Source: Sphingomonas glacialis
Lineage (GTDB): Bacteria > Pseudomonadota > Alphaproteobacteria > Sphingomonadales > Sphingomonadaceae
Assembly (NCBI RefSeq): GCF_014653575.1
Contig: NZ_BNAQ01000002.1
Location: 744,001-808,000, forward strand
Direction: 5' to 3'
Length of the DNA: 64,000 bases
A program made the translations under genes and the position numbers. A model generated the notes under the pieces. That model was not told the origin of the DNA. It was given only the letters and a program-made list of their open reading frames with translations, and made no database searches. Below are positions 39,841 through 48,125 of this stretch, one piece after another; the stretch's first letter is position 1; every line of letters begins with the position of its first letter.

Positions 39841-39920
39841 GTCACCCCAGCGAAGGCTGGGGTCTCGTGCTGCTCGCGCGGTGCCTCCAGGCCGGAGACC
39901 CCAGCTTTCGCTGGGGTGAC
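39841..39920. repeat. Intergenic palindromic (REP-like) element, 26-bp arms
   Basis: Arms 39841-39866 and 39895-39920 match as reverse complements at 25 of 26 positions. They carry the GTCACCCCAGC...GCTGGGGTGAC signature, with a further GGGGTGACGG copy immediately after. It lies in the convergent gap between the OmpA gene and tadA and may act as a bidirectional hairpin. Confidence 0.85.
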
Positions 39921-39944
39921 GGATGGGGTGACGGTTCGCGGGTC

Positions 39945-40385
39945 TCAGCGCCGCGCGGCGAAGAAGCCTTTCAGCAACGCCGCAGCCTCGCCCTCGCCGA
40001 TCCCGGGAAAGATCTCGGGCCGGTGATGCACCGTGCTTTGCGAGAACAGCCGCGGGCCGTGCTCGACCGCGCCGCCTTTCGAATCGCTCGCGCCGTAATA
40101 GAGCCGCGCGATTCGGGCGTGGGCGATCGCGCCGGCGCACATCGCGCAGGGTTCGAGCGTGACCCACAGATCACAGTTCTGCAGCCGATCGTCGCCGATC
40201 GCGGCGGCGGCGGCGCGAATCGCCAGCATCTCGGCGTGCGCGGTCGGATCGTGCAGCGCGCGCGGGGCGTTTGCCGCGGTCGCGATGATGCGGCCGTCGA
40301 GCACCACCACCGCGCCGACCGGCACTTCACCGGCGGCACCGGCGGCGGCGGCGGCATCGAGTGCGGCGCGCATGAAAAGGGGCAT
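39945..40385 (-). CDS. tadA: tRNA-specific adenosine deaminase TadA
   Basis: TadA deaminates adenosine 34 of tRNA-Arg(ACG) to inosine. The 146-aa product has the full zinc and catalytic set: His50 and catalytic Glu52 in HAEMLAIR, and Cys80 and Cys83 in PCAMCAG. The family FN-like tail is replaced by LLKGFFAARR. Start 40385 is the family-typical one; the frame extends seven codons further up. Confidence 0.9.
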   Translation of the reverse strand: MPLFMRAALDAAAAAGAAGEVPVGAVVVLDGRIIATAANAPRALHDPTAHAEMLAIRAAAAAIGDDRLQNCDLWVTLEPCAMCAGAIAHARIARLYYGASDSKGGAVEHGPRLFSQSTVHHRPEIFPGIGEGEAAALLKGFFAARR

Positions 40386-40431
40386 GGGGATCACGACCGT
40401 CCCCATGCCCCACTCAAGCGCGAATCGCTAA

Positions 40432-40719
40432 TTACTGCGTGGTGACGCTGTTGCCGTCGGCGCCGGTCGGCTTGTTGACACGCAGCGTCGGGACCGAGAT
40501 CGTCTTGGTCGTGGTGGTCACGGTCGGGACTTCGATCTCTTTGGTCTTGCTGCCGAATTCCACGGTCGCCATGTTGGCGGTGACCTCGGGCGCCTTGCCG
40601 CCGTTGACGCTGAGCGACGGCAACGAGCCCGCCCTGGTGTCGATCTTGAGCATACCCAGCGATACGAGCGCGACCACGACAAGCGCGGCAAGGCCGACCA
40701 GAGCTAACAGAAACCGCAT
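40432..40719 (-). CDS. Small single-pass membrane protein, 95 aa
   Basis: One N-terminal transmembrane helix (MRFLLALVGLAALVVVALVS) is followed by a short extracytoplasmic tail rich in Thr/Val repeats (KEIEVPTVTTTTKTISVPTL). No domain is recognised. Start 40719 has GGAGAAG seven bases upstream. It is divergent from rpmB by a 198-bp gap. Confidence 0.75.
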   Translation of the reverse strand: MRFLLALVGLAALVVVALVSLGMLKIDTRAGSLPSLSVNGGKAPEVTANMATVEFGSKTKEIEVPTVTTTTKTISVPTLRVNKPTGADGNSVTTQ

Positions 40720-40917
40720 GATCTTCTCCAACAGGACACTCGAACACTGCGCATTCGAATCGTTACCGTAACCAACGCCGCGTCTTCCTGAAGGTTGCAA
40801 GCGGTTCCGAACACGCAGCCGAATCGCCACGCGCGGTTGACCGACTGGCTCGCGTTCGGTATGCGCCCCGCCTTCACGAGCTGCTTCACGGCTCAATCTG
40901 GTATTCAGGAATTCAAG

Positions 40918-41223
40918 ATGTCGCGCATCTGCGAACTGACCGGCAAGGGCCGGATGGTGGGTAACAACGTTTCCCACGCGAACAACAAGACCAAGCGTAC
41001 GTTCCTGCCGAACCTGCAGAACGTCACGCTGATCTCCGACGCGCTCGGCACCAGCGTCAAGCTGCGCGTCTCGGCGCACGGCCTGCGCTCGGTCGAGCAT
41101 GTCGGCGGGCTCGACAACTGGCTGGTCAAGACGACCAACGACAAGCTCTCGCTGCGTGCGCGTCGCCTCAAGCGCGACGTGTCGAAGAAGCTGACGGCCG
41201 CTGCGCCGCAGGCCGCAGCCTAA
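40918..41223 (+). CDS. rpmB: 50S ribosomal protein L28 (bL28)
   Basis: The 101-aa product begins [20 protein letters not shown], the bL28 signature, followed by [16 protein letters not shown]-terminal Ala-rich extension ([12 protein letters not shown]) is typical of alphaproteobacteria. AGGA lies just before the ATG. The stop is one base from the stop of the convergent phytase-esterase-like gene. Confidence 0.97.
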   Translation: MSRICELTGKGRMVGNNVSHANNKTKRTFLPNLQNVTLISDALGTSVKLRVSAHGLRSVEHVGGLDNWLVKTTNDKLSLRARRLKRDVSKKLTAAAPQAAA

Positions 41224-41224
41224 C

Positions 41225-42226
41225 CTACCCTTTGCTCCGGTCGGGCTTATGCCCGACCGGATCGAGCCTGAACTTGAACAGCAGGCTGCGCTCTAGCGCG
41301 AACTGGTTATCGTCCGAGACGAGCCAGATGATTGTCGTGCCCGCTTCGCGCGTGGCGGCGACCCCCTCGAAATTGTCGTGCAGCAGCGGTGCCGCGATCG
41401 TCGCGACGTCGCGTCCGCGCACGCTCGCGCCCGGCTTGACCTGCTGTGCGTCGACGATCGTCAGCGTGCTCGAAAAGCGCAGCTGCGCGAAGCGACGGCT
41501 GAGGATCAGCCAGCGCCCGTCGGGCAGGACCGTCATGTCGGTCACGTCATACCCCTCGGGCGGAATGAAGTTGAAGCGGAAGCCGCCGCGCGGGTGCGCG
41601 ACCGGATCGCCATAGAAGACGATCCCGCCCCGCCCGGGCTGATCGGGCCAGGGCGTCGTCTCGTTGATCGTCGCCATCCCGCCGCCCGGCAGCAGCGTCA
41701 TCGCCTCGGGCCCCTCATTCTCAGGCCAGTTCTTCATCACCGGCGGCGCGACATGCGCCAGCGCGCGATGAAAGCCCGAATCGTAGCGCCAGAACTGGTT
41801 ATAGCTTTCGAACCCGACCCAGACGTCGCCGGTCTTCGGGTCGACGCTCATCGATTCGCTGTCGCGGTCGCGCTTGCTCCAGCCCTGCCCCGGTCCGTCG
41901 GGAAGCGTGGTGATGCTGCGCCGATGGACACGAAAATCTCGCCCCATCGTGAAGCGCAGCACATCGCCGCCGTCGCTCAGCAGCGTGAAGCGGTCACCCG
42001 CGACGTGGAGCGACGAAAAGCCGCCAAAGGCGGGGTCGCCGCTCGACAGCTCGATCCCGCCGAGCCACGCCAGATCGCCCACGCGCGTGCGGTGCGGATC
42101 GGCGAAGTCGAGCTCGACCGGCTCGACCTGAAAGGGATAGGCTGGGTCGAACACATCGCGCCGCTGCGCTCCCATCCAGTCGGGAACGAGAACGACGCAC
42201 AGCAGGACCGACCACAGAATTCGCAT
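41225..42226 (-). CDS. Esterase-like activity of phytase family protein, exported
   Basis: The 333-aa protein has a signal peptide (MRILWSVLLCVVLVPDWMGA). Its beta-propeller-like body carries family-typical segments: WLGGIELSSGDPAFGGFSSL, RDSESMSVDPKTGDVWVGFE, NEGPEAMTLLPGG and NFEGVAATREAG. The family name reflects weak homology to phytase; the substrate is unknown. Located tail-to-tail with rpmB. Confidence 0.85.
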   Translation of the reverse strand: MRILWSVLLCVVLVPDWMGAQRRDVFDPAYPFQVEPVELDFADPHRTRVGDLAWLGGIELSSGDPAFGGFSSLHVAGDRFTLLSDGGDVLRFTMGRDFRVHRRSITTLPDGPGQGWSKRDRDSESMSVDPKTGDVWVGFESYNQFWRYDSGFHRALAHVAPPVMKNWPENEGPEAMTLLPGGGMATINETTPWPDQPGRGGIVFYGDPVAHPRGGFRFNFIPPEGYDVTDMTVLPDGRWLILSRRFAQLRFSSTLTIVDAQQVKPGASVRGRDVATIAAPLLHDNFEGVAATREAGTTIIWLVSDDNQFALERSLLFKFRLDPVGHKPDRSKG

Positions 42227-42376
42227 TCCCCGCCCCTGCGGGAGGCATGAAGCGCGCGCAACCGGGTTTCGCCCCAGTGCTGCGATGAACGGTGGGTAAC
42301 AAGCGCATTCAGGCTTACCTCAGCAGCGAGTCGCCATACCGTCAGCATTGGACCACCGCTTATCAGGAGACGCATC

Positions 42377-42775
42377 ATGATGAAGACGCTCACGCTCGCC
42401 GCTACCGCGATTGCCATGACCGCCTCGGGCCTGGCCGCAACGCCCGCTGCCGCGCAGCGCTATGACGATCAGAGCTATGCCTACGCCCAGGCCTATCGCG
42501 ACGGCTACAATCGTGACGATGGCTATCAGGACCGCCGCGCATACCGCGATGACCGCCGGTATGACGATGGGCGGCGCTATGACGACCGCCGCTATTACAA
42601 CCGTTCGCGCTGCAATTCGGGCAATACGGGAACGATCCTCGGCGCGATCGCGGGCGGTCTGCTCGGCAACACCATCGCAGGGCGCGGCGACCGGACGCTC
42701 GGCACCGTGCTCGGCGCAGGCGGTGGTGCGCTGGCCGGGCGCGCGATCGAGAAGGACGGACAGCGCTGCCGATGA
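42377..42775 (+). CDS. Glycine-zipper 2TM domain protein with Tyr/Asp/Arg-rich repeats
   Basis: The 132-aa exported protein has signal MMKTLTLAATAIAMTAS...AAA, then a Tyr/Asp/Arg-rich low-complexity stretch (YRDDRRYDDGRRYDDRRYY), and a C-terminal glycine zipper (GTILGAIAGGLLGNTIAG and GTVLGAGGGALAGRAIE). This resembles Rickettsia 17-kDa antigen-type and YcfJ-like envelope proteins. Function unknown, probably envelope associated. Confidence 0.85.
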   Translation: MMKTLTLAATAIAMTASGLAATPAAAQRYDDQSYAYAQAYRDGYNRDDGYQDRRAYRDDRRYDDGRRYDDRRYYNRSRCNSGNTGTILGAIAGGLLGNTIAGRGDRTLGTVLGAGGGALAGRAIEKDGQRCR

Positions 42776-43100
42776 CGAGTGCAGGCGCGGCCACGACCGC
42801 GCCGGTGCGGGCATAGCCCGCAGCACTCGGCACGGCCGGCGGGTCGCCCCCGGGGCGAACCCGACCGACGGCGGCTTTGCCGCCGACGCCGCGCGTTTAC
42901 AGAGTTACCCTCGGCGCACGCAAAGCGAGGGTGTGAGGCCGGCTTCTCCTCGAGGAGGCCGGCCTCTTCTTTAGCTATCCGTCTGGCTGGGATCGCCGCC
43001 GGCAAAGCCGTCGGCCGGATCGGGGTGAACCCCGTCCGCCGGCCGTGCCGGGCGCTGCGCCGCAGGCGCATCGGCGCGGGCGGGGCCGCGCCTGCGCCCG
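42776..43100. other. 325-bp intergenic region with palindromes
   Basis: No gene was recognised. It holds GC-rich dyads around 42855-42900 (CGGCGGCTTTGCCGCCG type), the terminator-like hairpin at 42935-42972, and a second GC-rich palindromic stretch at about 43005-43045. Confidence 0.5.
42935..42972 (+). terminator. Terminator-like hairpin after the glycine-zipper gene
   Basis: GAGGCCGGC (42935-42943) pairs with GCCGGCCTC (42958-42966), with an inner CTCC-TCGA-GGAG stem, and is followed by TTCTTT. It lies 160 bp after the stop. Confidence 0.65.
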
Positions 43101-43823
43101 TCAGTACATATGCTGCCCGCCATTGATGCTGAGCGTCGACCCAGTCACGAACCCACCCTCGTCCGAGCACAGGAACGCAACGCCGCGCGCGATCTCGCTC
43201 GCCTGGCCCAACCGGCCGACGGGGATCTTCGCGACGATCTTCTCCAGCACATCGGCCGGCACCGCCGCCACCATGTCGGTGTCGATATACCCCGGCGCGA
43301 TCGCATTGACCGTCACGCCAGCGCGCGCGCCCTCCTGCGCCAAAGCCTTGGTGAACCCGTGGATCCCCGATTTCGCCGCAGCGTAATTGACCTGGCCGTA
43401 CTGCCCGGCTTGCCCGTTGATCGACCCGATATTGACGATCCGCCCCCATTTGCGGTCGCGCATGCCCGGGAACACGCCCTTGGCCATGTTGAAGCAGCCG
43501 CCGAGATTGGTGTCGATCACCTCTTTCCACGCCTGGTAGCTCAATTTCATGATCGTGCCGTCGCGCGTGATGCCGGCATTGTTGACGAGCACGTCGACCG
43601 GCCCGAGATCGGCCACGACACGTGCGCACCCGTCCTGGCAGGCGTCATAATCGGCGACGTCCCATTTGTACGCGGCGATTCCGGTGCGCTCGGTGAAGTC
43701 GCGCGCGCGGTCGTCATTGCCGGCATAGGTCGCTGCGACGGTCATCCCGTGATCCTGGAGCGCAAGGCTGATCGCCTCGCCGATCCCGCGGGTTCCGCCG
43801 GTTACGATCGCGACGCGTGCCAT
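43101..43823 (-). CDS. phaB: Acetoacetyl-CoA reductase (PhaB type, SDR)
   Basis: The 240-aa short-chain dehydrogenase has the NAD(P) motif TGGTRGIG (about residues 8-15), NNAG, the catalytic Ser (GSINGQAGQYGQVNYAAAK, also containing Tyr and Lys) and the C-terminal substrate loop. The SINGQAGQ(Y/F)GQ segment is characteristic of PhaB/PhbB, which makes (R)-3-hydroxybutyryl-CoA for polyhydroxybutyrate. Start 43823 has GAGGAGAG upstream. It follows hemH by 37 bp on the same strand. No PHA synthase is in the window. Confidence 0.9.
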   Translation of the reverse strand: MARVAIVTGGTRGIGEAISLALQDHGMTVAATYAGNDDRARDFTERTGIAAYKWDVADYDACQDGCARVVADLGPVDVLVNNAGITRDGTIMKLSYQAWKEVIDTNLGGCFNMAKGVFPGMRDRKWGRIVNIGSINGQAGQYGQVNYAAAKSGIHGFTKALAQEGARAGVTVNAIAPGYIDTDMVAAVPADVLEKIVAKIPVGRLGQASEIARGVAFLCSDEGGFVTGSTLSINGGQHMY

Positions 43824-43860
43824 TCTACTCTCCTCAAAGGATCTTGTTTCCGAGCCCACG

Positions 43861-44865
43861 CTAAGCGGCGGTCACCCAGCCTTCAAGTTCACGCGCGAGT
43901 AAAGTGCGCAACATTTCGACACCAGTGTCGCTGGCATTAAGGCACGGGATATAGGCGAAATGCGTGCCGCCCTTCTCCTCGAAACTCTCGCGCCCGCGGA
44001 TCGCGAGTTCCTCGAGCGTCTCAAGACAATCGGCCGAGAAACCGGGTGCGACGATCGCGATCTTGGTGATTCCCTTGGCCGGCAATTCCTCGAGCGTGAT
44101 GTCGGTCGCCGGCTCGAGCCATTTCGCGCGCCCGAAACGCGACTGGAACGACACGACCAAGGGCTTCCCCAACCGCTCGCCAAGCAAGCGCCCGGTCTTC
44201 TGGCAATGGCAGTGATACGGATCGCCGAGTTCGAGCGTGCGCTGCGGCATGCCGTGGAAGCTCGCCACGATCGCCTGCGGCTCGAAATCGAGCGCCGCCA
44301 CACCCGCTTCGATCGAGGTCGCGAGCGCGTCGATATAGACGGCATCGTCATGATAGGGGGGGAGCGTGCGCAACGCGGGCTGCCAGCGCATCTTCGCCAA
44401 TGCCTCGAACGCCTTGTCGTTGGCGGTCGCGGTCGTCGCCCCGCAATATTGCGGGTAGAGCGGCGCGACGAGGATGCGCTCGCAGCCGGCATCCTTCATC
44501 GCCTGCAACCGCTCGGGAATCGACGGCTTGCCATAGCGCATCGCCCAATCGACCATCACGCCCGGCCCGAACGCGCCTTGCAGCGCCTTGTTCTGCGCCT
44601 TGGTGATCGCGGCGAGCGGCGAGCCGTCCTCGCTCCATACCTGCGCATAGGCTTCGGCCGATTTCTGCGGGCGCGTGTTGAGGATGATGCCGCGCAGGAT
44701 CGGCTGCCAGATCAGCGGCGGAATCTCGACCACGCGCCGGTCCGACAGGAATTCCGCCAGATAGCGTTTGACCGACTTGGTATCGGCGCCGTCGGGCGTG
44801 CCGAGATTGGTCAGCAAGACGCCGACTTTCCGCTTGGGGATGGGGGGATGATCGGCAGGCAGCAT
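43861..44865 (-). CDS. hemH: Ferrochelatase
   Basis: HemH inserts Fe2+ into protoporphyrin IX, the last step of heme synthesis. The 334-aa product begins VGVLLTNLGTPDGADTKSV and holds the catalytic His in SFHGMPQRT, the CHCQKT block, and PGFSADCLETLEE with the conserved Glu. The start ATG at 44865 overlaps the upstream gene's TGA as TGATG. The open frame continues upstream to 46746 but is only an out-of-frame reading of the neighbouring gene. Confidence 0.95.
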   Translation of the reverse strand: MLPADHPPIPKRKVGVLLTNLGTPDGADTKSVKRYLAEFLSDRRVVEIPPLIWQPILRGIILNTRPQKSAEAYAQVWSEDGSPLAAITKAQNKALQGAFGPGVMVDWAMRYGKPSIPERLQAMKDAGCERILVAPLYPQYCGATTATANDKAFEALAKMRWQPALRTLPPYHDDAVYIDALATSIEAGVAALDFEPQAIVASFHGMPQRTLELGDPYHCHCQKTGRLLGERLGKPLVVSFQSRFGRAKWLEPATDITLEELPAKGITKIAIVAPGFSADCLETLEELAIRGRESFEEKGGTHFAYIPCLNASDTGVEMLRTLLARELEGWVTAA

Positions 44866-47114
44866 CACAGGGTTCCGGGCATTAGCGGCAAGCTCCGCAG
44901 GCGATAGCCCGTAGCGGCTTGCAGCGCATTGGCAATCGCTGGCGCGACCGGCGGCACGGCAAGTTCGCTCACCCCGCCCGGATCGGCCTCGCTCGGCACG
45001 AGCTCGACGGTGATGTCGGGCGTGTCGGCGAGCCGTGGCAGCCCGAGCCCGCCAAGCCCGCGAACGGTCGCAAGACTGTCCTTGAAGCCCGTCGTGCAGC
45101 CCGTCGCCGCCGCCATGCCGAACAACAGCCCACCCTCGATCTGCTGGCGGACGAGGTCGGGGTTGATCTGCCGCCCGCAATCGACCGCGGCGACGATCCG
45201 GTCGACGCTCACCGCCTGCCCCTCGCCGACATGCGCCTCGACCAGCACCGCGATGTGGCTGCCGCGGAAGCTGTGGCAGGCGATCCCCTGCCCGCTTCCC
45301 GCGACGCCGCCTTCCCAGCCGCCGAGCGACGCGGCGGTCGAGAGACACCGCGCGAGCCGCGCGTCGCCGCCGAGCATGGCGATGCGGAACGACAAGGCCT
45401 CGGTTCCGGCGACATGCGCGAGCTCGTCGAGGAAGCATTCGGTGAAGAAACTGGTGTAGCTGTGCGCGCCCGAGCGCCAATGCCCGGTCGGCACGCCGAT
45501 CTCGGCGGGATGGTGATCGATCGCGACGGCGGGGATGCGATACGCCGGCATCGCGCCCGCGACGGCATAGGGGTCGGCCGCCCCGGCGAGCGCGAGCGCG
45601 GCGCTCGTGCCCGCGTCGTGCGCGAACATCCGCCGCGCGAGGTCGTGCCCCGTCGCGGGTGCGGCGATCTTGGCGGAAAGCCCGAGGATCTGGCCGTTGG
45701 TGCCGAGCCGCGCGGTCATCCGCGCGTGCGCCGGCGGGCGATAGCGATCGTGCAGCAGATCCTCGATGCGGCTCCAGACGAGCTGGACCGGACGCTTGAT
45801 CGCGTGCGCCAGCACCGCGGCCTGCGCCGCGCACTCGGTCTCGAGATTGGCGCCGAACGACCCGCCGATGAGCATCGGGTGGACGAGCACCGCATCCTCG
45901 GCAAGCCCGATCGCCGCCGCTGCTGCGGCGCGCGCCACGCCCGGGGCTTGCGTCGGCAGCCACAGTTCGAGCCGGCCATGGCTGAACTGCGCGCTCGCGG
46001 TCATCGTCTCGAGCGCGGCGTGCGGCGCGAGCCCGACCTGATACGCCGCGCTGACCAGGCGCGCGCCCTTGAACGCCGCCGCGACATCGCCTTGCGCGAC
46101 CATCCGCGTTCCGGGCGCCGCCAGCGCGGCGGCGAGCGCAGCGGCGATGCTCGCGCTGCTCACGATCGGCCCCCTGGTCTCGAAGCGCGGCGCGAGCGCA
46201 TCGAGCGCGCGGTTGGCCGACCACCAGGTATTCCCGATCGCCGCGACCCAGCGATCGTTGGTGACGACCTGCAGCACGCCATTGACGCGGTCGGCCGCTG
46301 CACGATCGACGCGCGCCAATCTGCTGTCGCCGACCGGACCCTGGCGGATGCTCGCATAGACCATGTCGGGGAGCCGGACGTCGCCGGCAAAGGTCGCCGA
46401 ACCGTCGACCTTCGACGGCGCATCGAGCCGCGGCAGCGACTGTCCCGACAGCCGCCCGGCGGGATCGCTGCGCAGCGGAAGCGGATCGGGCAGCGCCGCC
46501 CCCCCGAAATCGCGCACCGCTTCGACCGCGAGCTCGCCGAAGCGCAGCCGGTCCTTGCCATGCACGACGAAGCCCTCGCCAGTGGTGCAGGCCTGCCAAT
46601 CGATCTTCCACCGCGCGGCCGCTGCCTTGCACAGCAGGACACGCGCCGCTGCCCCCGCCGCGCGCAGCGGATCCTCGAAACTGCGCACCGAGCTCGACCC
46701 TGCGGTCAGCGTCAGCCCGATCCGCACCGCATGGCCATCGCGCCAATGCTTGAGCAGGCCGTTATCGGGCTGTTCGAACAATTGCTCGGCGCCGAACGGG
46801 TTGGCGTAGAGCGGATTGCTCGGCGCGGCCTCGACCCCGACGGTGCGCCAGTCGGCACCGAGCTCGTCGGCGACGATCTGCGGCAGCGCAGTGTAGACGC
46901 CCTGGCCATGTTCGGCCTGCGGCACCGCGACGATGACGCGTCCGTCGTCGCCGATCTTGAGCCACGCGCCGAAGATCGTCTCGCCGGGGTCGGCGGTGAG
47001 ATTGCCGACATAGCTACGCGGCCACAGCTGCCACGCGACCACCAGACCGATCCCCGCGCCGCCCGCGATCAGCAGCGTGCGACGGTTGACCGTGGGGAGC
47101 GTAAGGGATGCCAT
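44865..47114 (-). CDS. Xanthine dehydrogenase family molybdopterin-binding subunit (IorB-like)
   Basis: The 749-aa protein resembles the beta subunit of isoquinoline 1-oxidoreductase and aldehyde dehydrogenases of that class. An N-terminal Tat-like signal is visible (NRRTLLIAGGAGIGLVV). Molybdopterin-binding blocks follow: QAEHGQGVYTALPQIVADEL, LPTQAPGVARAA, GGSFGANLETECA and PTGHWRSGAHSYTSFF. The Glu in the C-terminal block is present as PGGVSELAVPPVAPAIANA. The partner 2Fe-2S subunit, normally adjacent, is not found in the neighbouring genes. Start 47114 is preferred over a TTG two codons upstream. It forms a tight unit with hemH (TGATG). Confidence 0.85.
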   Translation of the reverse strand: MASLTLPTVNRRTLLIAGGAGIGLVVAWQLWPRSYVGNLTADPGETIFGAWLKIGDDGRVIVAVPQAEHGQGVYTALPQIVADELGADWRTVGVEAAPSNPLYANPFGAEQLFEQPDNGLLKHWRDGHAVRIGLTLTAGSSSVRSFEDPLRAAGAAARVLLCKAAAARWKIDWQACTTGEGFVVHGKDRLRFGELAVEAVRDFGGAALPDPLPLRSDPAGRLSGQSLPRLDAPSKVDGSATFAGDVRLPDMVYASIRQGPVGDSRLARVDRAAADRVNGVLQVVTNDRWVAAIGNTWWSANRALDALAPRFETRGPIVSSASIAAALAAALAAPGTRMVAQGDVAAAFKGARLVSAAYQVGLAPHAALETMTASAQFSHGRLELWLPTQAPGVARAAAAAAIGLAEDAVLVHPMLIGGSFGANLETECAAQAAVLAHAIKRPVQLVWSRIEDLLHDRYRPPAHARMTARLGTNGQILGLSAKIAAPATGHDLARRMFAHDAGTSAALALAGAADPYAVAGAMPAYRIPAVAIDHHPAEIGVPTGHWRSGAHSYTSFFTECFLDELAHVAGTEALSFRIAMLGGDARLARCLSTAASLGGWEGGVAGSGQGIACHSFRGSHIAVLVEAHVGEGQAVSVDRIVAAVDCGRQINPDLVRQQIEGGLLFGMAAATGCTTGFKDSLATVRGLGGLGLPRLADTPDITVELVPSEADPGGVSELAVPPVAPAIANALQAATGYRLRSLPLMPGTL

Positions 47115-47389
47115 CGCCAAGCTCTATCGCGCCGCGCGGTGCGCCGCCAGTTCGCTGTGCACCGCGTGGCGACCGGACACCGACGGGCTGCAAAGCGGCA
47201 TGGCGGCATCGAATCGCCGAAACTGCATGAGCGGTCCTGTGCTAAGGCTCGGGGTGATCGCCAGCGACGCGCTGGTCACCGGGCCGAGGCAGCGCCGCGA
47301 CCGCGTGTCGATGATTCGAGCCTGATCGTGCCCGGGTCCGGTGCCGCGCAGCTGCTGGCAAATGCCGGGCGTAGGGCTATCAAGGGCGG

Positions 47390-48007
47390 ATGATGTCTCT
47401 CTACGCGCTCGCGCTAGCCTCAGCATTGCAGCACGCCGACACCGCAAATGGCGGTCCCGCGAGCACATCTGAGGTCGACGCCATACACTGCCGCCTCGAT
47501 GTCCCCGGCTACACGCAGTTCGCCATGGCGATCGATAGCGAGGAGAAACTCGCGCAAACGCGCCGTTGGAAACGGATCGCCTCGCGCAATGCCTTCATGA
47601 ACGAATATGAGCTGCCGCAGGCGATCACCGTCGCCGGCGCGTACAGCACCCGCCGGATCGCGTTCACCGCGAACGCGATCCTCGCCATCCTCGACCTGCC
47701 CGACCCAGCTACGGTCGCGCGCGCCGAGCAGGTCGAAAACGCCATGTCCAGCGACCCGATGATCGCCGCGCTCGTCGACACCGGCACCATGACCGATGCG
47801 CAGGCGAAGGCTGCGGTCCCGTTCCGCAAATTCATGGGCGAGCGCATTCTGAAAGACGTCACCGAGCCCGCGGCGGAGGGACAAAGCTACGGCAGCCATC
47901 TGGTCGTCGCGCGGACCATCTCCAACGCCACGACGCATCCCGGCAAGACCCTCTACGGCTGCAGCTACCGCTTCGAGATGCTCGACAAGGACGGGGCGCC
48001 GCTGTGA
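47390..48007 (+). CDS. Hypothetical protein, 205 aa
   Basis: A short hydrophobic start (MMSLYALALASALQHA) may be a weak signal peptide. The rest is a mixed alpha/beta sequence without recognised domains, with two Cys at the ends (HCRLDVPG, YGCSYRFEML) that may pair outside the cytoplasm. AAGGGCGG lies just before the two possible ATG starts (47390 and 47393). The 275-bp region upstream, shared with the divergent molybdopterin-binding subunit, shows no gene. Confidence 0.65.
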   Translation: MMSLYALALASALQHADTANGGPASTSEVDAIHCRLDVPGYTQFAMAIDSEEKLAQTRRWKRIASRNAFMNEYELPQAITVAGAYSTRRIAFTANAILAILDLPDPATVARAEQVENAMSSDPMIAALVDTGTMTDAQAKAAVPFRKFMGERILKDVTEPAAEGQSYGSHLVVARTISNATTHPGKTLYGCSYRFEMLDKDGAPL

Positions 48008-48125
48008 CGCCGTGGCCCCGCCCGGCGGCGTCGTGGTGGCGCGGCCGTTTGCCCGACGGCGCGGAGGATCCGCTGAGGAAACCGCGACCGGTCGAAACGC
48101 GGCCACCGCGGATCGGCAGCGGCGT

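Noticed and set aside
42776-43100. Small RNA or gene in the gap before phaB
   Set aside because: Only GC-rich dyads and a terminator-like hairpin are visible. There is no promoter or conserved fold I can name.
43861-46746. 961-aa frame that looks like a dehydrogenase-ferrochelatase fusion
   Set aside because: Only the last 334 residues are hemH. The upstream part is an out-of-frame reading of the molybdopterin-binding subunit gene, which has its own overlapping stop.
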